Shown here one piece after another: positions 30,726 through 47,852 of a DNA stretch of 64,000 nucleotides. Made by a program: the position numbers and the translations under genes. The notes below the pieces were generated by a model. It saw only the letters and a program-made list of their open reading frames with translations. It was not told the DNA's origin and did no database searches. The stretch covers positions 10,778,082 through 10,842,081 of the forward strand of contig NC_063054.1 in the NCBI RefSeq assembly GCF_018812025.1, given 5' to 3'. Source of the DNA: Megalobrama amblycephala (taxonomy: Eukaryota > Chordata > Actinopteri > Cypriniformes > Xenocyprididae). Position 1 is the first letter of the stretch, and every line of letters starts with the position of its first letter.

Positions 30726-31312
30726 TTAGATATAAATCAGCCATTCATGCTTAATTGGCCATTTTCATATGAAGTGTTCAAAATGAAGTGCCTACAATTG
30801 TTGAATCATACCCAAGCAGATATGTGTTTTAAAGCAGTGGGTGAGTAATTCACTTCTTGATTTCATTAATAAAAGCCTACTTTGAGATTCTGTTGACAAA
30901 CCTGTTTATTGCTAGCACAGCAAAATATATGTAGCGCAAGTAATTTGCGGGCAATGTATCTGTATAAGAATGATATTTCCTTATAGTGTCAGTAAAATGT
31001 TTGTCATGAAGACCAAAGTGCCACCTTAATCATAAAGGGTTATCAGTTCAGGATTATGCACTATGAATTATTCAACTTTTTTCACAGCAGTGACCAGTGA
31101 ACAGACAACATTTAACAACATTTGATAAATACATTTTTCCACATGATACACCCAAGAGAATCTTTGGACTAACTAAATATGATGTGATAAGACTGTGATG
31201 ATGCATTTCTGTGATAGTTAACATCAGAAATATAAAGAAATCTTACAATAATTTACAATCTTAAAGCTACGTAAGGATAATGACAAGGAAGAGAAGAGAT
31301 TGCTGAATAAAG

Positions 31313-31602
31313 TTATTTTTGTTTTGTTTTTGTGCACAAACAGTATTCTGCTCGCTTCATGAAATTAAGGTTGAACCACTGCAGTCACGTCGACTGTTTT
31401 AAGGATGTCTTTAGTACCTTTCTGGACCTTGAAAGTGTTGAATATATTGCTGTCTCTGGATGAGTCATATACCTCTCAGATTTCATCAAAAATATCTTAA
31501 TTTTCTATTCTGAAGATGAATGAAGGTCTTACAGGTGTGGTATGATATGAGGGTTAGTAATTAATGACAGAAATTTCATTTTTGGGTGAACTAACCCTTT
31601 AA
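31313..31602. mobile_element. Half of an Angel-like MITE
   Basis: Right arm only, ending tttttgggtgaactaaccct and TTAA (31599-31602). The left arm is missing. It is diverged from the other copies and probably older. Confidence 0.75.
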
Positions 31603-33199
31603 CGCTATACTATGTGATAAATTACCTGACAACTGACATTTTTCTTTCTTTTTTTTCTTTTGCTACAGTATGTGGAAGTTATTCACATGCAACCTCAGCT
31701 AACATTCCCATTAAGTTATTATTTTAAAATGTTTTTGAACAAAAAATGTGAGTGTCAAGGCAACATTCCTTTTTTTTCTTTTTTCTTTTTGCAATCATTA
31801 TGGGAATGTAACTTGAATGTTCTCTGAAACTAGTAACATTTAAAAAATGTTAGACGAACAACCTACTACTTCTGGTGAAATGCGCATTTGTGATGAACAA
31901 ACCAAATGTAGTGCTTACTAGACACTATGTGATTTTGGACGTAATTAATCACAGGCAATCAGATGATATTTGAGGTTGTTATAGGGATTTTGGACCAATG
32001 AGATTTCACAATGGGCGGGGCTACCCTGCGCGATGGTGCATAAATGGAAAACTAAGTTCTGTTAGCTCACTTGCATGACGTTTCATCGGCAACAGTTATG
32101 TGGCTCCAAAAGAAAAAAAAAAAGAGCATGCAGGCAGTTGTTGGGTTGAATCCTGCTTTTGTGTTTATGGGTGTTCATATACCTTGACATTGACCCAGAG
32201 TGGTGTAGTCCGTCTTTGGACCGCCCTCTACAGTTTGTACACGAGCCCACTTGGCATTTCCACCATCTCCCTGGATCATACCACAGATATTCGGTCCCTC
32301 AAAGTGGCAAGAGTCCAGAAAAGTTGAGGTTCTAGCTGGAAGAATTTTGAAAGATGCTTTAGGAAATGTTTTATCTGAGCAAGCAGTTTATCAGTCAGGC
32401 TAATTTCAATATATTTATAAAAAAATAATGGAGGATTATTCAACCAGTCAAGGTCAACTGGTCTCCCACATAAAGTGTGTTATAAAGTGTAATCATAAAC
32501 TTACTACAGTTGTATAGCCTGTTTAGCTTGAGCAGGTCACTGTCACTAAACTCCATGCTTTGACCAATCACATCCAAGAATTCTGGTATCTTGGTAACGA
32601 TGGTTGGCTTGTTGCCTTTGTTGAAGGCCATCTTACCGTAGTGCATGAGCGAAACATAATCATAAGGCACACCGAGAGAGCTTGAAACTGTTTCATCATT
32701 TAAATCGAAGATTCGCTCTTTACCTATGTGAGAAACAAACCAGGAAATAGATTAATGTAATAATAGAATATAGTAAAGAGATTGGCAAGACAGAATATCA
32801 CTAAAAAGAGATGGCACGAATTGATATGTTTATGAATTCAGTTATTACCCTCTTCAATCTGGTCCCACACTATGGTGACGTAGTCGTCTCTGTCAGATCT
32901 GGACTGCTCGTGCCAGAAACCCAACGCATGCAGAAACTCATGCTCCACTATTCCTAAATGGTCACAGTTTTCACCAATTGACAACTCCTGTTTTCCCATC
33001 TGTCGGTTCCCCACCATTGAGTAACATCTGGAACAGAGAAAAATCCTGAATTTCGTGCTACTGTCACTGTGAAGAAAAAGTTCTTCATTCTGTTGCAGCT
33101 TGCACATGGTTGAATAGTTATGAAATGCTAATATGTTAATGCTAAAATGTTCTCTTATCTAAGCCCAAGCAAGAATATTATTTCAACATATTATTTCAG

Positions 33200-34450
33200 A
33201 TATTTTTGCTCTTCCAACATTTCATTAAAGGGGACTGTGGCTTTTTTTAACAGAAATAAACAGAAACCCCCCAAAACAGAAAATAAAGTGTCCAAATAAA
33301 CAGGGGACCTGGTGTGCTCGTTGTGCCGGGGAAATGTGAAGGAAGGGTAGTGAGCGGATAAGATGGGTCCAGGTAAGGGGCGGGGTCCGGCGGCCGCACC
33401 CGCTTCTCTCTCTTCGGTCCAAGACGCGAGGGGTGGTGGCTCCGGCACAGCGGCTCGTCCTCTTTAAACCATGACAACTTAGGGGAATAGCGGCCCGGTG
33501 TACTAATCCTGTCGGTGGCGTTACGCATGCTTCTCCATTCCGGACCGCGGGTCCGGCGACTCACATCTATGGCCGTGTGGGAGTCCCTCCGAGCTCCCTT
33601 TCCTGGACCCATGAGGACACCAGCTTGCATGCACAGGGGAAAGAGACCGGTCTCCCGAGGAGAGGCACGCTCAGCATTAAACAGCGGCGGTGATGAGGCT
33701 TAATTTATCTTCAGATGTGCGTTATCACACGCCGCCAGTCCTGGATATTTCAGCGCGCCTCCTCTCTCTCACACCCACTGCAGTCGCGAAGCTGGTGAAG
33801 GGTGGCAATTTAAAAAATGGGGTGGCGCTGACAATAAGGGAAAGGCAGCCGTTACGTCACAGGACCTATAATGCTCCTTTTACAAGATGTAATATCTATA
33901 AGTCTCTGGTGTCTCCAGAATGTGTAAGTTTGAGCTCAAAATACCCCACAGATCATTTATTATAGCTTGTCAAATTTGCCTCTATTTGGGTGTGAGCAAA
34001 AACACTGCATTTATGTGTGTCCCTTTAAATGCAAATGAGCTGCTGCTCCCAGCCCCCTTTCCAGAAGAGGGCGGAGCTTTAACAGCTCAACAACAACAAA
34101 GCTGGAGAATCTCACGCAGCCAAAATGAGGATTGTCAGTAACGGTGTTCAGCCTTACATTGTTCAAACCGGAGTCGACGCTGATGGAGAGACTCTTTATG
34201 AAATTGATGTAGTTGCTGTGGAGTTGATTCAACTCTCATCCACTAGCATGTGCCGTCATGTTAACCTTTTGTGCAAATCCAGTGTCGAATTGACCCTCGT
34301 TTGTGAAGCAGTCCGGCGTAAAATGACGCTCTACTACAACAACTCTTCCTCTTCTCTAAAGCAGCCCAACATGGCCTCACTCCCTTTGTTGTGTGTTCTT
34401 GGGGGTGGGGTTTATGTAAATTTTAGGGTTAGTGATGTCACTAACTAGTA
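33200..34450. repeat. GC-richer repeat block in meprin copy 1 intron 6
   Basis: Absent from the shorter intron 6 of copy 2. The 33250-33700 part is GC-rich; the 33990-34260 part carries aggattgtcagtaacggtg and aaaccggagtcgacgctgat, which I recognise as a multicopy fish repeat. Long frames here have no recognisable domain. Confidence 0.5.
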
Positions 34451-35202
34451 GTCAATACCAGCCGTTTGTTGTAATCCTTAAACAGAATTATTTAAAAGAA
34501 AACATCTTCTTTGCATTGAACTATGAGTGTCGTAAGTTTGCAGATGTTGTTTATGCTCAAACAGCAACATTACACACTAACTAAAGTTAAAAAAGAGAAA
34601 TCATAATCAATCACCTCTTTAATTGGCATTTTAAAGTGTAGGCATCTTACTAACTATGTACCTATGCAGCTATGACAACTAACACTCATTTATTTGTAAC
34701 TACATGTCAACAAGCAGTCATTACAGTATTAGTAGGCTCTCTTCTTAATATCTGCTAACACTTAACCCTAACACCTAATACCTAAAACTCTTAATAAGTT
34801 ACTTAGTAGAATGTCTAAAGTGGACCATCAAAATAAAGTGTAACCATTTAATAAATTTTAATTATTACATTTTTAATATCTTTTTCTGTTTTTGTATTGA
34901 AAAGATGTGAGAGCACAATATGTTCCATCCATTAATATCAACGTGGATAGAATTATTGAGTGTAATGTGTGAAGTTTCCTCACCCGCTGCCTTTAAACAC
35001 AGAAATGTAGTTTGGCTCTCCACTCCAGGGTTTGAAGTCAATACAAGTCTTGAGTCTGAATTGCTCAAATGCTTTCAGTATCACACCTTTGGCATTGATT
35101 TCTGTTGAAAATTGTGAAAGAACAAGAGAAAGAGCGACAGCGAGCGAGAGATTTTAAAAGGTTAAGTTAGAATGAGAATATCAGATAAAGATCAAAGCAT
35201 TA

Positions 35203-36663
35203 CAGTTGTGCTCAAAAGAATCTGCAAAATGTTAATTATTTTAACAAAATAAGAGAGATCATATAAAATGTATGCCATTTTTTATTTAGTACTGTCCTGA
35301 GTAAGATATTTTACATAAATGTTTACATAGTCCACAAGAAGAAAAAACAAGAAATTAAAGCTGCAAGCAGCGATGAAAGGGCCCTCGCACCCAGGCTAAC
35401 CGCCACCCGAAGGCCTTAAGAAAACAGTAAACAGTGGATGACATGCAAGTGTGTAAATATAGGAAAAATATGGTCATTACAAATATGGATAAAATAAGTC
35501 ATTTTGACGTGCCACACTTCCTGCTGTCAGCAGGTGGTGCTTTGACTATAACTGAATATTGGCATGTTAATGTCTTCAGGCCAGGACTCTAATAAAACGT
35601 GAAATTTGGGGCAGATCGGACATTGTATGCCCGAGTTAAAACAACTTCCTGTTTCATGGCGAAACATCGAATTTTGTCAGGCCGCCACAGACACACACTT
35701 CTTCACACTCTAGATCTTCACAATTTAACATCTCAAAAGCCAGACTGACCAAATATGATGTTGATCTGATTAAAGCTCTAGGAGGAATTTGTTAAAGTAC
35801 AACTTCTAGAAATGGCAAAAACTGCAAAAATTCAAAATATCTCACTTCTTGTTGGGTTTTCAGATTTTGCACCCATGCAGGGACTTTTTTGTAGGTATTG
35901 AGCTGTTATACATGTCTACCGAATTTCATACTTAATTGAAATTTTGTAGGTGGCGCTATTGAGCCATTTTGCCACACCTAATTCTGAAACCCATATCAGA
36001 CATACATTTTCACCACTTCTGATGCATGTGCAAAGTTTCATGAGTTTTCGAGCATGTTTAGGCCCTCAAAAATGTGATTTGATTTGGAGAAGAAGAAGAA
36101 TTGACTGAGCAATTACAATAGGGTCCTCACACCATCAGTGCTCGGGCTCTAAAAAAACAGAATTTTTTTAAAATGACCCAGTTCAAAAGTTTTTACATAC
36201 CCTTGATTGATTCTTAATACTTTGTGTCATTACCTGGATGATCCATGACTGTTTGTTTTGTAATGGCTGTTCTTGAGTCCCTTGTTTGTCCTGAGCAGTT
36301 AATGTTCTTCAGAAAAATCCACCAGGTCCCGAAAAATTCTTCGGCTCTCAATGCATAGTTTTCCTTCTGGTGCATCAGTGAACGTTTGAACCTTTTTTAA
36401 TAGTTGTGTTTGAGTCCCCCAGTTGTCCTCAGTGTGAAAAGATGGATCTCAAAATCATACAGTTACTGCTGGAAAGGGTTCAAATTATGCAAAAGATGCT
36501 GGAAAACTGAAAATTATGCAGGACCTGAAGAACGTTGGGTAGTTTTACTACTCAGGAGTCAAACAGGGGACTCATGAAAAACCGTCACAAAACAAGCAAA
36601 CAGCCGTAGATCATCCACCACACACAGTTTAGGAATAAAGCTGTAAACTTTTGAGCACAACTG
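35203..36663. mobile_element. Tc1-type element with TA duplication, in meprin copy 1 intron 5
   Basis: Ends cagttgtgctcaaaag and the inverse of cttttgagcacaactg, flanked by TA at 35201-35202 and 36664-36665. A different repeat (35357-36150) is nested inside. Copy 2 lacks it at the corresponding place (about 52540). Confidence 0.8.
35357..36150. repeat. AGCTGCAAGCAGC-type dispersed element
   Basis: Starts taaagctgcaagcagcgatg and ends cagtgctcgggctctaa. The same family forms the shell at 52862-55634. Contains repeated phrases such as ggtggcgctattgagccat. No coding frame. Confidence 0.65.
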
Positions 36664-37874
36664 TAAAGCATTCAATAGAAAGTATTCTATAGATTCACCT
36701 ACCAAGGCTGCTGTCGAGGAAGTACGGCACAGTGGTAGGCCAGAGATACCGTTCACCCAGAATAGTGTTTCTGCCTTTTCCCTGTTAAACACAAACCAAA
36801 CATGGATTTAGCTTGATTTACACATCCCTGTTGTTTCATGTGCAAGTTACCCTATAACTTGTTTACCCTTTTATTTTATTTTATTAATTTTGATGTTTGT
36901 TTATTGCTTGAAAAAATTTAAAATTATATATTTAAACATCCAAGATTTTAGTTAGAAACCTCGTAGAAAATTAATTAAAATCAAATCAAATAAAAAAACA
37001 GCTAATCTACATCCTGATGTTTAAGCACTTTCTGAATGTTAAGCATCTCCTAAAAGACTATTTTATTTTTTATGTTTGTTTATTGCTTGACAATTTACAC
37101 AACTATATTTACACGTCCTAAATTTTAGTTACAACATTTTTTAGATTTTTTTTTTTATATATATATACAGGTTTCAGGTCCTATTTTGTAGCCTGTTAAT
37201 AGAAAGTGTTTTATGAGAATGTGTTTTCTAAAACACTGACCTCCTCTATCAGAATGTCTCCTTCCACCAGGTTAAGTCCTGCCTCTGTTGAACAACACAG
37301 CAGTTACTGCAGAAGTGGTTTTGAAATAATGCTACAGATTAAAGATGCATATTAATGTTTCCACAAACCTTCATTTATTTCAAATATAGCCTTGTCATTT
37401 CCATTATCTACATAGATCTCCGTTTTGCCTTTAAAATAAATAAATAAATAATCCAGAGCATAGAATATAAAATCCTTTAAAAATCAAATGTGTTTTTGAG
37501 AGAATGTGATTATTGTGACTCACTCACCTGACAGTGAAGATGTTGGCTTTGAAAGAAAACATTTGAGAAAAGTGTCAAAGTGCACATTTACATCAACAAA
37601 TGATTACAGTGCAAGCCTTGATCTTGTATAACCTACTATTATGAAACCAATTCATCATAAAACTCATTCAATCCTGAACAGGTTCAATACATTTGAATAC
37701 AACTAAACTAGCTGTGCTCTAAAATATGATCATTTGCTTTTGCTTAGCATGCATTATTCAACATATGATCACAAAACTGAACCCCCCGACACACAAAGTA
37801 CTGAATTCTGGACTCACCAAACACAGAGCCGTGGCACATATGGACAGAATGAGAAATGTATGAAGAGAAGCCAT

Positions 37875-38400
37875 GAGATCTCTTTACTGAGCTCTTCTCT
37901 TCTAACCATCAGTGTATATGTTTATTTACCAATTTATAGAACAATAAGAGTTAGTCTGCAATGATAAGAGCCTGCAGCTGATAGGATATGATTACACTGA
38001 TGGTAACCATGCAGACATAAACATAAGATATGATAAATAAGATATGATAAATTTGAGGTTTATTTGCACACCATATAACAGGGCCGTCACGAGCATGCTG
38101 TGAGGCCCTGTGCAACCTAGTGGACTCGAGGCTCCACCCGACTCATGGGTTTGTATATGGCAGGCATATGCCAGGATTGTTTTTTTTATTTGATCTCATA
38201 TACACAAACACATTTTAACCACTAGTATATGTTTAATTAAAAGTAACATCTGTAATTATATAGAAAGTGATAAGTGAAAGTGAACTCGCTCTCCCGTCCC
38301 TTCAAAAATACAGCGTGCATGACATTACTGTGCAAAGATGAACATGGATGGAAAGAGGCTATGGGTGAAAGCGAAAATATAAGTAATAATGCAGAGGTGA
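37875..38400. other. Upstream flank of meprin copy 1
   Basis: 37875-38080 aligns with 56383-56575 upstream of copy 2 (shared gataagagcctgcagctgat and aggatatgat). After about 38080 the two copies diverge, marking the right edge of the duplicated block. No further gene. Confidence 0.65.
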
Positions 38401-38404
38401 AAAG

Positions 38405-40495
38405 GGTGAAAAATTTGACACTTTCTCGCAATTCTGACTTTACATCACTCAATTCTGACTTTATCACGTAATTCTGACTTTATATCACGTAATTCTGACT
38501 TTATATCACACAATTCTGACTTTATATCACACAATTCTGACTTTATATCATGTAATTCTGACTTTATCACGTAATTCTGACTTTATATCTAACAATTCTG
38601 ACTTTATATCATGTAATTCTGACTTTATATCACACAATTCTGACTTTATATCACACAATTCTGATTTTATATCATGTAATTCTGACTTTATATCACACAA
38701 TTCTGACTTTATATCACGTAATTCTGACTTTATAGCTCACAATTCTGACTTTATATCATGTAATTCTGACTTTATATCACGCAATTCTGACTATATCACG
38801 TAATTCTGACTTTATATCACACAATTCTGACTTTATATCACAAAATTCTGACTTTATATCATGTAATTCTGACTTTATATCTCACAATTCTGACTTTATA
38901 TCACGTAATTCTGACTTTATATCTCACAATTCTGACTTTATATCACGTAATTCTGACTTTATATCACATAATTCTGACTTTATAACTCACAATTCTGACT
39001 TTATATCATGTAATTCTGACTTTATATCACATAATTCTGACTTTATATCTCACAATTCTGACTTTATATCACGTAATTCTGACTTTATATCTCACAATTC
39101 TGACTTTATATCACGTAATTCTGACTTTATATCACATAATTCTGACTTTATATCTCACAATTCTGACTTTATATCACGTAATTCTGACTTTATATCTCAC
39201 AATTCTGACTTTATATCACGTAATTCTGACTTTATAGCTCACAATTCTGACTTTATATCATGTAGTTCTGACTTTATATCACGTAATTCTGACTTTATAT
39301 CTCACAATTCTGACTTTATATCACGTAATTCTGACTTTATATCTCACAATTCTGACTTTATATCACGTAATTCTGACTTTATAGCTCACAATTCTGACTT
39401 TATATCACATAATTCTGACTTTATATCACACAATTCTGACTTTATATCACAAAATTCTGACTTTATATCATGTAATTCTGACTTTATATCTCACAATTCT
39501 GACTTTATATCACGTAATTCTGACTTTATATCTCACAATTCTGACTTTATATCACGTAATTCTGACTTTATATCACATAATTCTGACTTTATAACTCACA
39601 ATTCTGACTTTATATCATGTAATTCTGACTTTATATCACATAATTCTGACTTTATATCTCACAATTCTGACTTTATATCACGTAATTCTGACTTTATATC
39701 TCACAATTCTGACTTTATATCACGTAATTCTGACTTTATATCACATAATTCTGACTTTATAACTCACAATTCTGACTTTATATCATGTAATTCTGACTTT
39801 ATATCACATAATTCTGACTTTATATCTCACAATTCTGACTTTATATCACGTAATTCTGACTTTATATCTCACAATTCTGACTTTATATCACATAATTCTG
39901 ACTTTATAACTCACAATTCTGACTTTATATCATGTAATTCTGACTTTATATCACATAATTCTGACTTTATATCACGTAATTCTGACTTTATATCTCACAA
40001 TTCTGACTTTATATCACGTAATTCTGACTTTATAGCTCACAATTCTGACTTTATATCACGCAATTCTGACTTTATATCTCACAATTCTGACTTTATATCA
40101 TGTAATTCTGACTTTATATCTCACAATTCTGACTTTATATCACGTAATTCTGACTTTATATCACATAATTCTGACTTTATATCTCACAATTCTGACTTTA
40201 TATCACACAATTCTGACTTTAAATCACACATTTGTGACTTTATATCACGTAATTCCCACTTTATATCACACAAGTCTGACTTTATATCTCGCAATTATGA
40301 CTTTATAACTCGCAATTATGACTTTATATCACATAATTCTGACTTTATAACTCGCAATTCTGACTTTTTTTCTCACAATCCTGAATTTTTCTCTCGCAAT
40401 TCTTACTTAAATCACGCAATTCTGACTTTATATCACGCAATTCCAATTTTATAACTGGCAATTGTGACTTTATATATCGCAATTCTGAGAAAAAA
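38405..40495. repeat. 21-bp minisatellite, about 100 units
   Basis: The core unit is ttctgactttatatcacgtaa, with variants ending tcacacaa, ctcacaa, tcatgtaa and tcacataa. Units are exact to the base over most of the array and decay at the right end. A block with the rare variant tcacaaaattctg at 38841 recurs at 39450, 609 bp (29 units) away, and the next 300 bp or so is identical, so the array has higher-order structure. No spacer/repeat alternation and no coding frame through it. Confidence 0.97.
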
Positions 40496-44927
<4,432 letters not shown>

Positions 44928-46199
44928 AGGATTGTCAATGGACAGCTGCAGCTTTTGTGAATTCAGAAATGTAGATTAACACTGCAATTCATTTATATGC
45001 CAGCACTTTATTACAGAGAGTAACAAATTACTAATAAATTGTGTGAGCATTAATGGTTGAGTATATATATTTTTGATCAATTTATTTATTTATTTAGGTT
45101 GAGTCATACACTTTAAAGGCCAAGTTATGATTCAGTAGATCCAGCTCAGTAATGAAGGGCATGATATTCATCCTTTGCATTCATGACGTCATTTATGATC
45201 CTGCTTTTTAGTCCACTCTTCTTTTAAATTGGACTTTTTTTGGTTCTGTAAGAGAGAAATCAGTATAATGGGAGTTAGACGCATTTATATTTGATAATGG
45301 TACAGTTGTCAGGTGTGGAAAGAAGAAAACGGAGTTGTGTATATGGACACTCACAACCATCTGTCCTCTCCGGCTCAATATCCCTGTCTCTTCCCATCTG
45401 TCGTCTTCTCCTTCGCACGTAGAACACTGAATTTCGCAAGGAAGACCAAGGAAACATGACCGGCTCCCACAAAAGACATTTGACTGCCACTGTTGCTGTA
45501 GAGCTTTCCAACTGGAGTTCCTCAATCTCTAAACCGCAGATCTCTGAATTCCTGTATCTCAAAATCTCTCTTGAATTGAGGCTCCAAAATGTCCAGTCAC
45601 ATCTATTGACAGAGTTAAAGTATTCATACTTAAGTCTACTTCTGTCATATATCATAGGAATTTCACAGGAATGGAATTAAAAACTTGCTGCTCACAAACC
45701 TTCAAGGGCAGAGGAGGAAGATGGACATCATCTCCTTTAATGAAGCTTCGGCTCTTCAGACGATCATGTGTGATGTAACTGCTGGTACCATAACCGGGTC
45801 CCCGGTAATATCGACTGCCATCTTGTGTTCAGTGACTAGACTGCCTACTTTCCGTGGGTCATCCCAGAAATACTTCCACATTACCCATGGCTGTGTAAAG
45901 AGAGAACATGATAATATTTATAAAGCATGTCTTGTCGTTTACCTCTAAAGGCTATGTCTACATTAATCTGGATAGATTTGTCTTTTTCTTTAAATTGTGG
46001 CCTTCTGTTTTTCATTTTACATCATGAACATGCTTTCCCATGGGTAAATCTGACGTTTTCACATTTCTAGTTTGAACTGAAAATGGACGTATTCTAAAAT
46101 GACAATGCATGTTTAGTCATGTGATGCATTTTGTAACCATAGATCATCTATGGTTATACCGCCATTGTTGTGCTTGCTATTCATTTTCATAGTGTTACT

Positions 46200-46790
46200 T
46201 TACAAACTTCAAATTACATTCCTGCAAAGATAAAAACAGTCCTGCGGCAGAACATAAGGGCAATCTGCTGTATTAGTACATGAAATACTGTTGTAATAAT
46301 TAAACATTAAATTGCACAAATAAATACTTTATGGTATTTGAATAGGCAAATCACTTTAGTCTATGTTTGGATGCTTTTGCAGCTGATTATTCATATGTCC
46401 CAATGTTCATACTAATAAGCAAAAGTTTTTCTAGACCCTAATTAATGGAGTGTGTAGATCTCCTGTATCCTATCATGTAGGAATGACACAGCATGGCCAT
46501 TTTCCAGGATGACAAGATTCATCAGGCTCTACTGTGAACAGAATGCGTTGGGAGGGAGCATGAATGAATAATTTCACACATGAATTGGCAGCCTTTGAGT
46601 CCAGACCTTATTTATTGAAAGTCTTTGGCATGTGCTGGAGGATGACTTTACAGAGTGCTCACCTCTTACATTTGTCAATACAAGATCTTAGAATTGATGC
46701 ACCTCTTGATGGAAATAAATTTTAAATGATGTTATTTCCATCAAGAGGTGCAAGTCAAGTTTTTGGTCAAGATCTACTCCAGCAATGCAA
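46200..46790. mobile_element. Tc1-family foldback remnant in meprin copy 2 intron 11
   Basis: Counterpart of 23660-24545. The forward part reads tgagtccagaccttatttat, gaaagtctttggcatgtgct and gatgcacctcttgatggaaa. It then turns back, with ttatttccatcaagaggtgc and actccagcaatgcaaaagac in reverse complement. The centre of the palindrome is at about 46728. Confidence 0.7.
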
Positions 46791-46794
46791 AAGA

Positions 46795-47267
46795 CTTTCT
46801 TTTAATGTAACACATTACTTTTCATAAAAAGTAACCAAGTAACGCAATTAGTTACTGTTTTAGGGAGTAACGCAATATTGTAATGCATTAATTTAAAAGT
46901 AACTTTCCCCAACACTGAATGTATTATGTTACTTTTTCCTCACCTGGGCTTGCTTTTTTTTTAATAACATATAAAAGATCTACTTAATAACATATAAAAG
47001 ATCTACTTTTGGCCTTTTCACACCAAAAGTGAAATGAATAAGCCTCAGGCTGAAGGAAATGCAAATTCATGCCTGTACAGTAGAGGGCGCAGCTCAAACA
47101 AACCTTTCAGTTGTGCTGCCATTCTGGATTACTGAAGAATAGGACGCAGTCAAAAAAATAGGAAGAAAAAAAGTAACCCAGACATTTTGTTGTAAATTTA
47201 AAAGTAATGCATTACTTTACTTGTTACTTGAAAAAAAAGTAATCCGATTGCGTAACCCTCAACACTG
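46795..47267. mobile_element. Fragments of a hAT-like MITE (AACACTG ends)
   Basis: Two pieces of the family at 60956-61738. An inverted end, actttccccaacactg, is at about 46917, and a normal right end, gcgtaaccctcaacactg, ends at 47267. They share cagtagagggcgcagctcaa with the other copy. Confidence 0.65.
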
Positions 47268-47852
47268 GCTGCTTTCATGCCTGTTTATATCTTACAGTCA
47301 GTGGAGGTCTTGGCTGGATCAGTAGTGACCATCCTTATGTTGTTCATGCGGTGTTGGATGTCTGGATTCTGGTCCATCAGCTCTATGGATGCCTGTCGCC
47401 ATGGACACGGCCATTGGAGATTATCATCATAAGGTCCAGAGGTCAAGTGGAGGTAGATTGCCATATTATCTGGGCTATTCTGCAAGCCATTAATGTACAA
47501 ACCAATCTGAAACGAGTAACCATCTGGGGATAAGAAGCGGGGGCTGTAGGTTGCGGTGCCAACAGCAGTTGTAGCAAGAAGACTGGTAAAATCACGAATG
47601 CGCCAAGTGTACTGAGGACACTGGGTCTCCGAGAGGTTGATGTCATCCAGAGACAGGCCACCCTTTGATGCGTCTCTTCCTTTAACTCCTTCAAACACCA
47701 CTCTGAATTTATCAGAGACATCCAGCGTCACATGGTGTAGTTCCCAGGAGTCTTTAAGTCCACCTAAATAGAACAAGTATACATTACCCACAGCCTAACA
47801 ATTTATCCTTAAGGTGTGGTCACTAAATTTTACAGAAGTCACTTTTAAATAA

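Larger units (their letters stand above)
21504..37874 (-). pseudogene. mep1a-like: Meprin-like astacin metalloprotease, copy 1, with in-frame stop in MATH domain
   Basis: Thirteen exons, 5' to 3': 37818-37874, 37528-37546, 37369-37428, 37251-37294, 36703-36781, 34984-35101, 32849-33027, 32505-32723, 32183-32335, 26949-27164, 25034-25501, 22569-22754, 21504-21679. All are GT-AG and phases match over 657 codons. The signal peptide is MASLHTFLILSICATALCL. The astacin domain has zinc motif [19 protein letters not shown] from residue 155 and Met-turn SLMHY (210-214). MAM spans about 268-430, MATH about 435-595, and a TM helix lies at about 633-657. Codon 465 is TAA (25251-25253), where copy 2 has TCG. 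A second stop (21504-21506) follows the TM, where copy 2 has CGA. No EGF module is seen. The product could be a secreted protease of 464 aa, or the gene may be dead. The alpha versus beta class is uncertain. Confidence 0.85.

Noticed and set aside
32183..32330. Acceptor at ctag before AACCTC for meprin exon 9
   Set aside because: It breaks the frame; ttccag six bases upstream restores CTRTSTFLDSCHF and works in both copies.
33247..33630. 127-codon minus-strand frame in GC-rich sequence
   Set aside because: No recognisable domain, proline/arginine-rich composition expected from GC-rich DNA, inside a repeat block and intron absent from the paralogous copy.
38405..40495. Regular short repeats resembling a CRISPR array
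   Set aside because: Units abut with no unique spacers, the period is 21 bp and the host is a vertebrate; it is a minisatellite.
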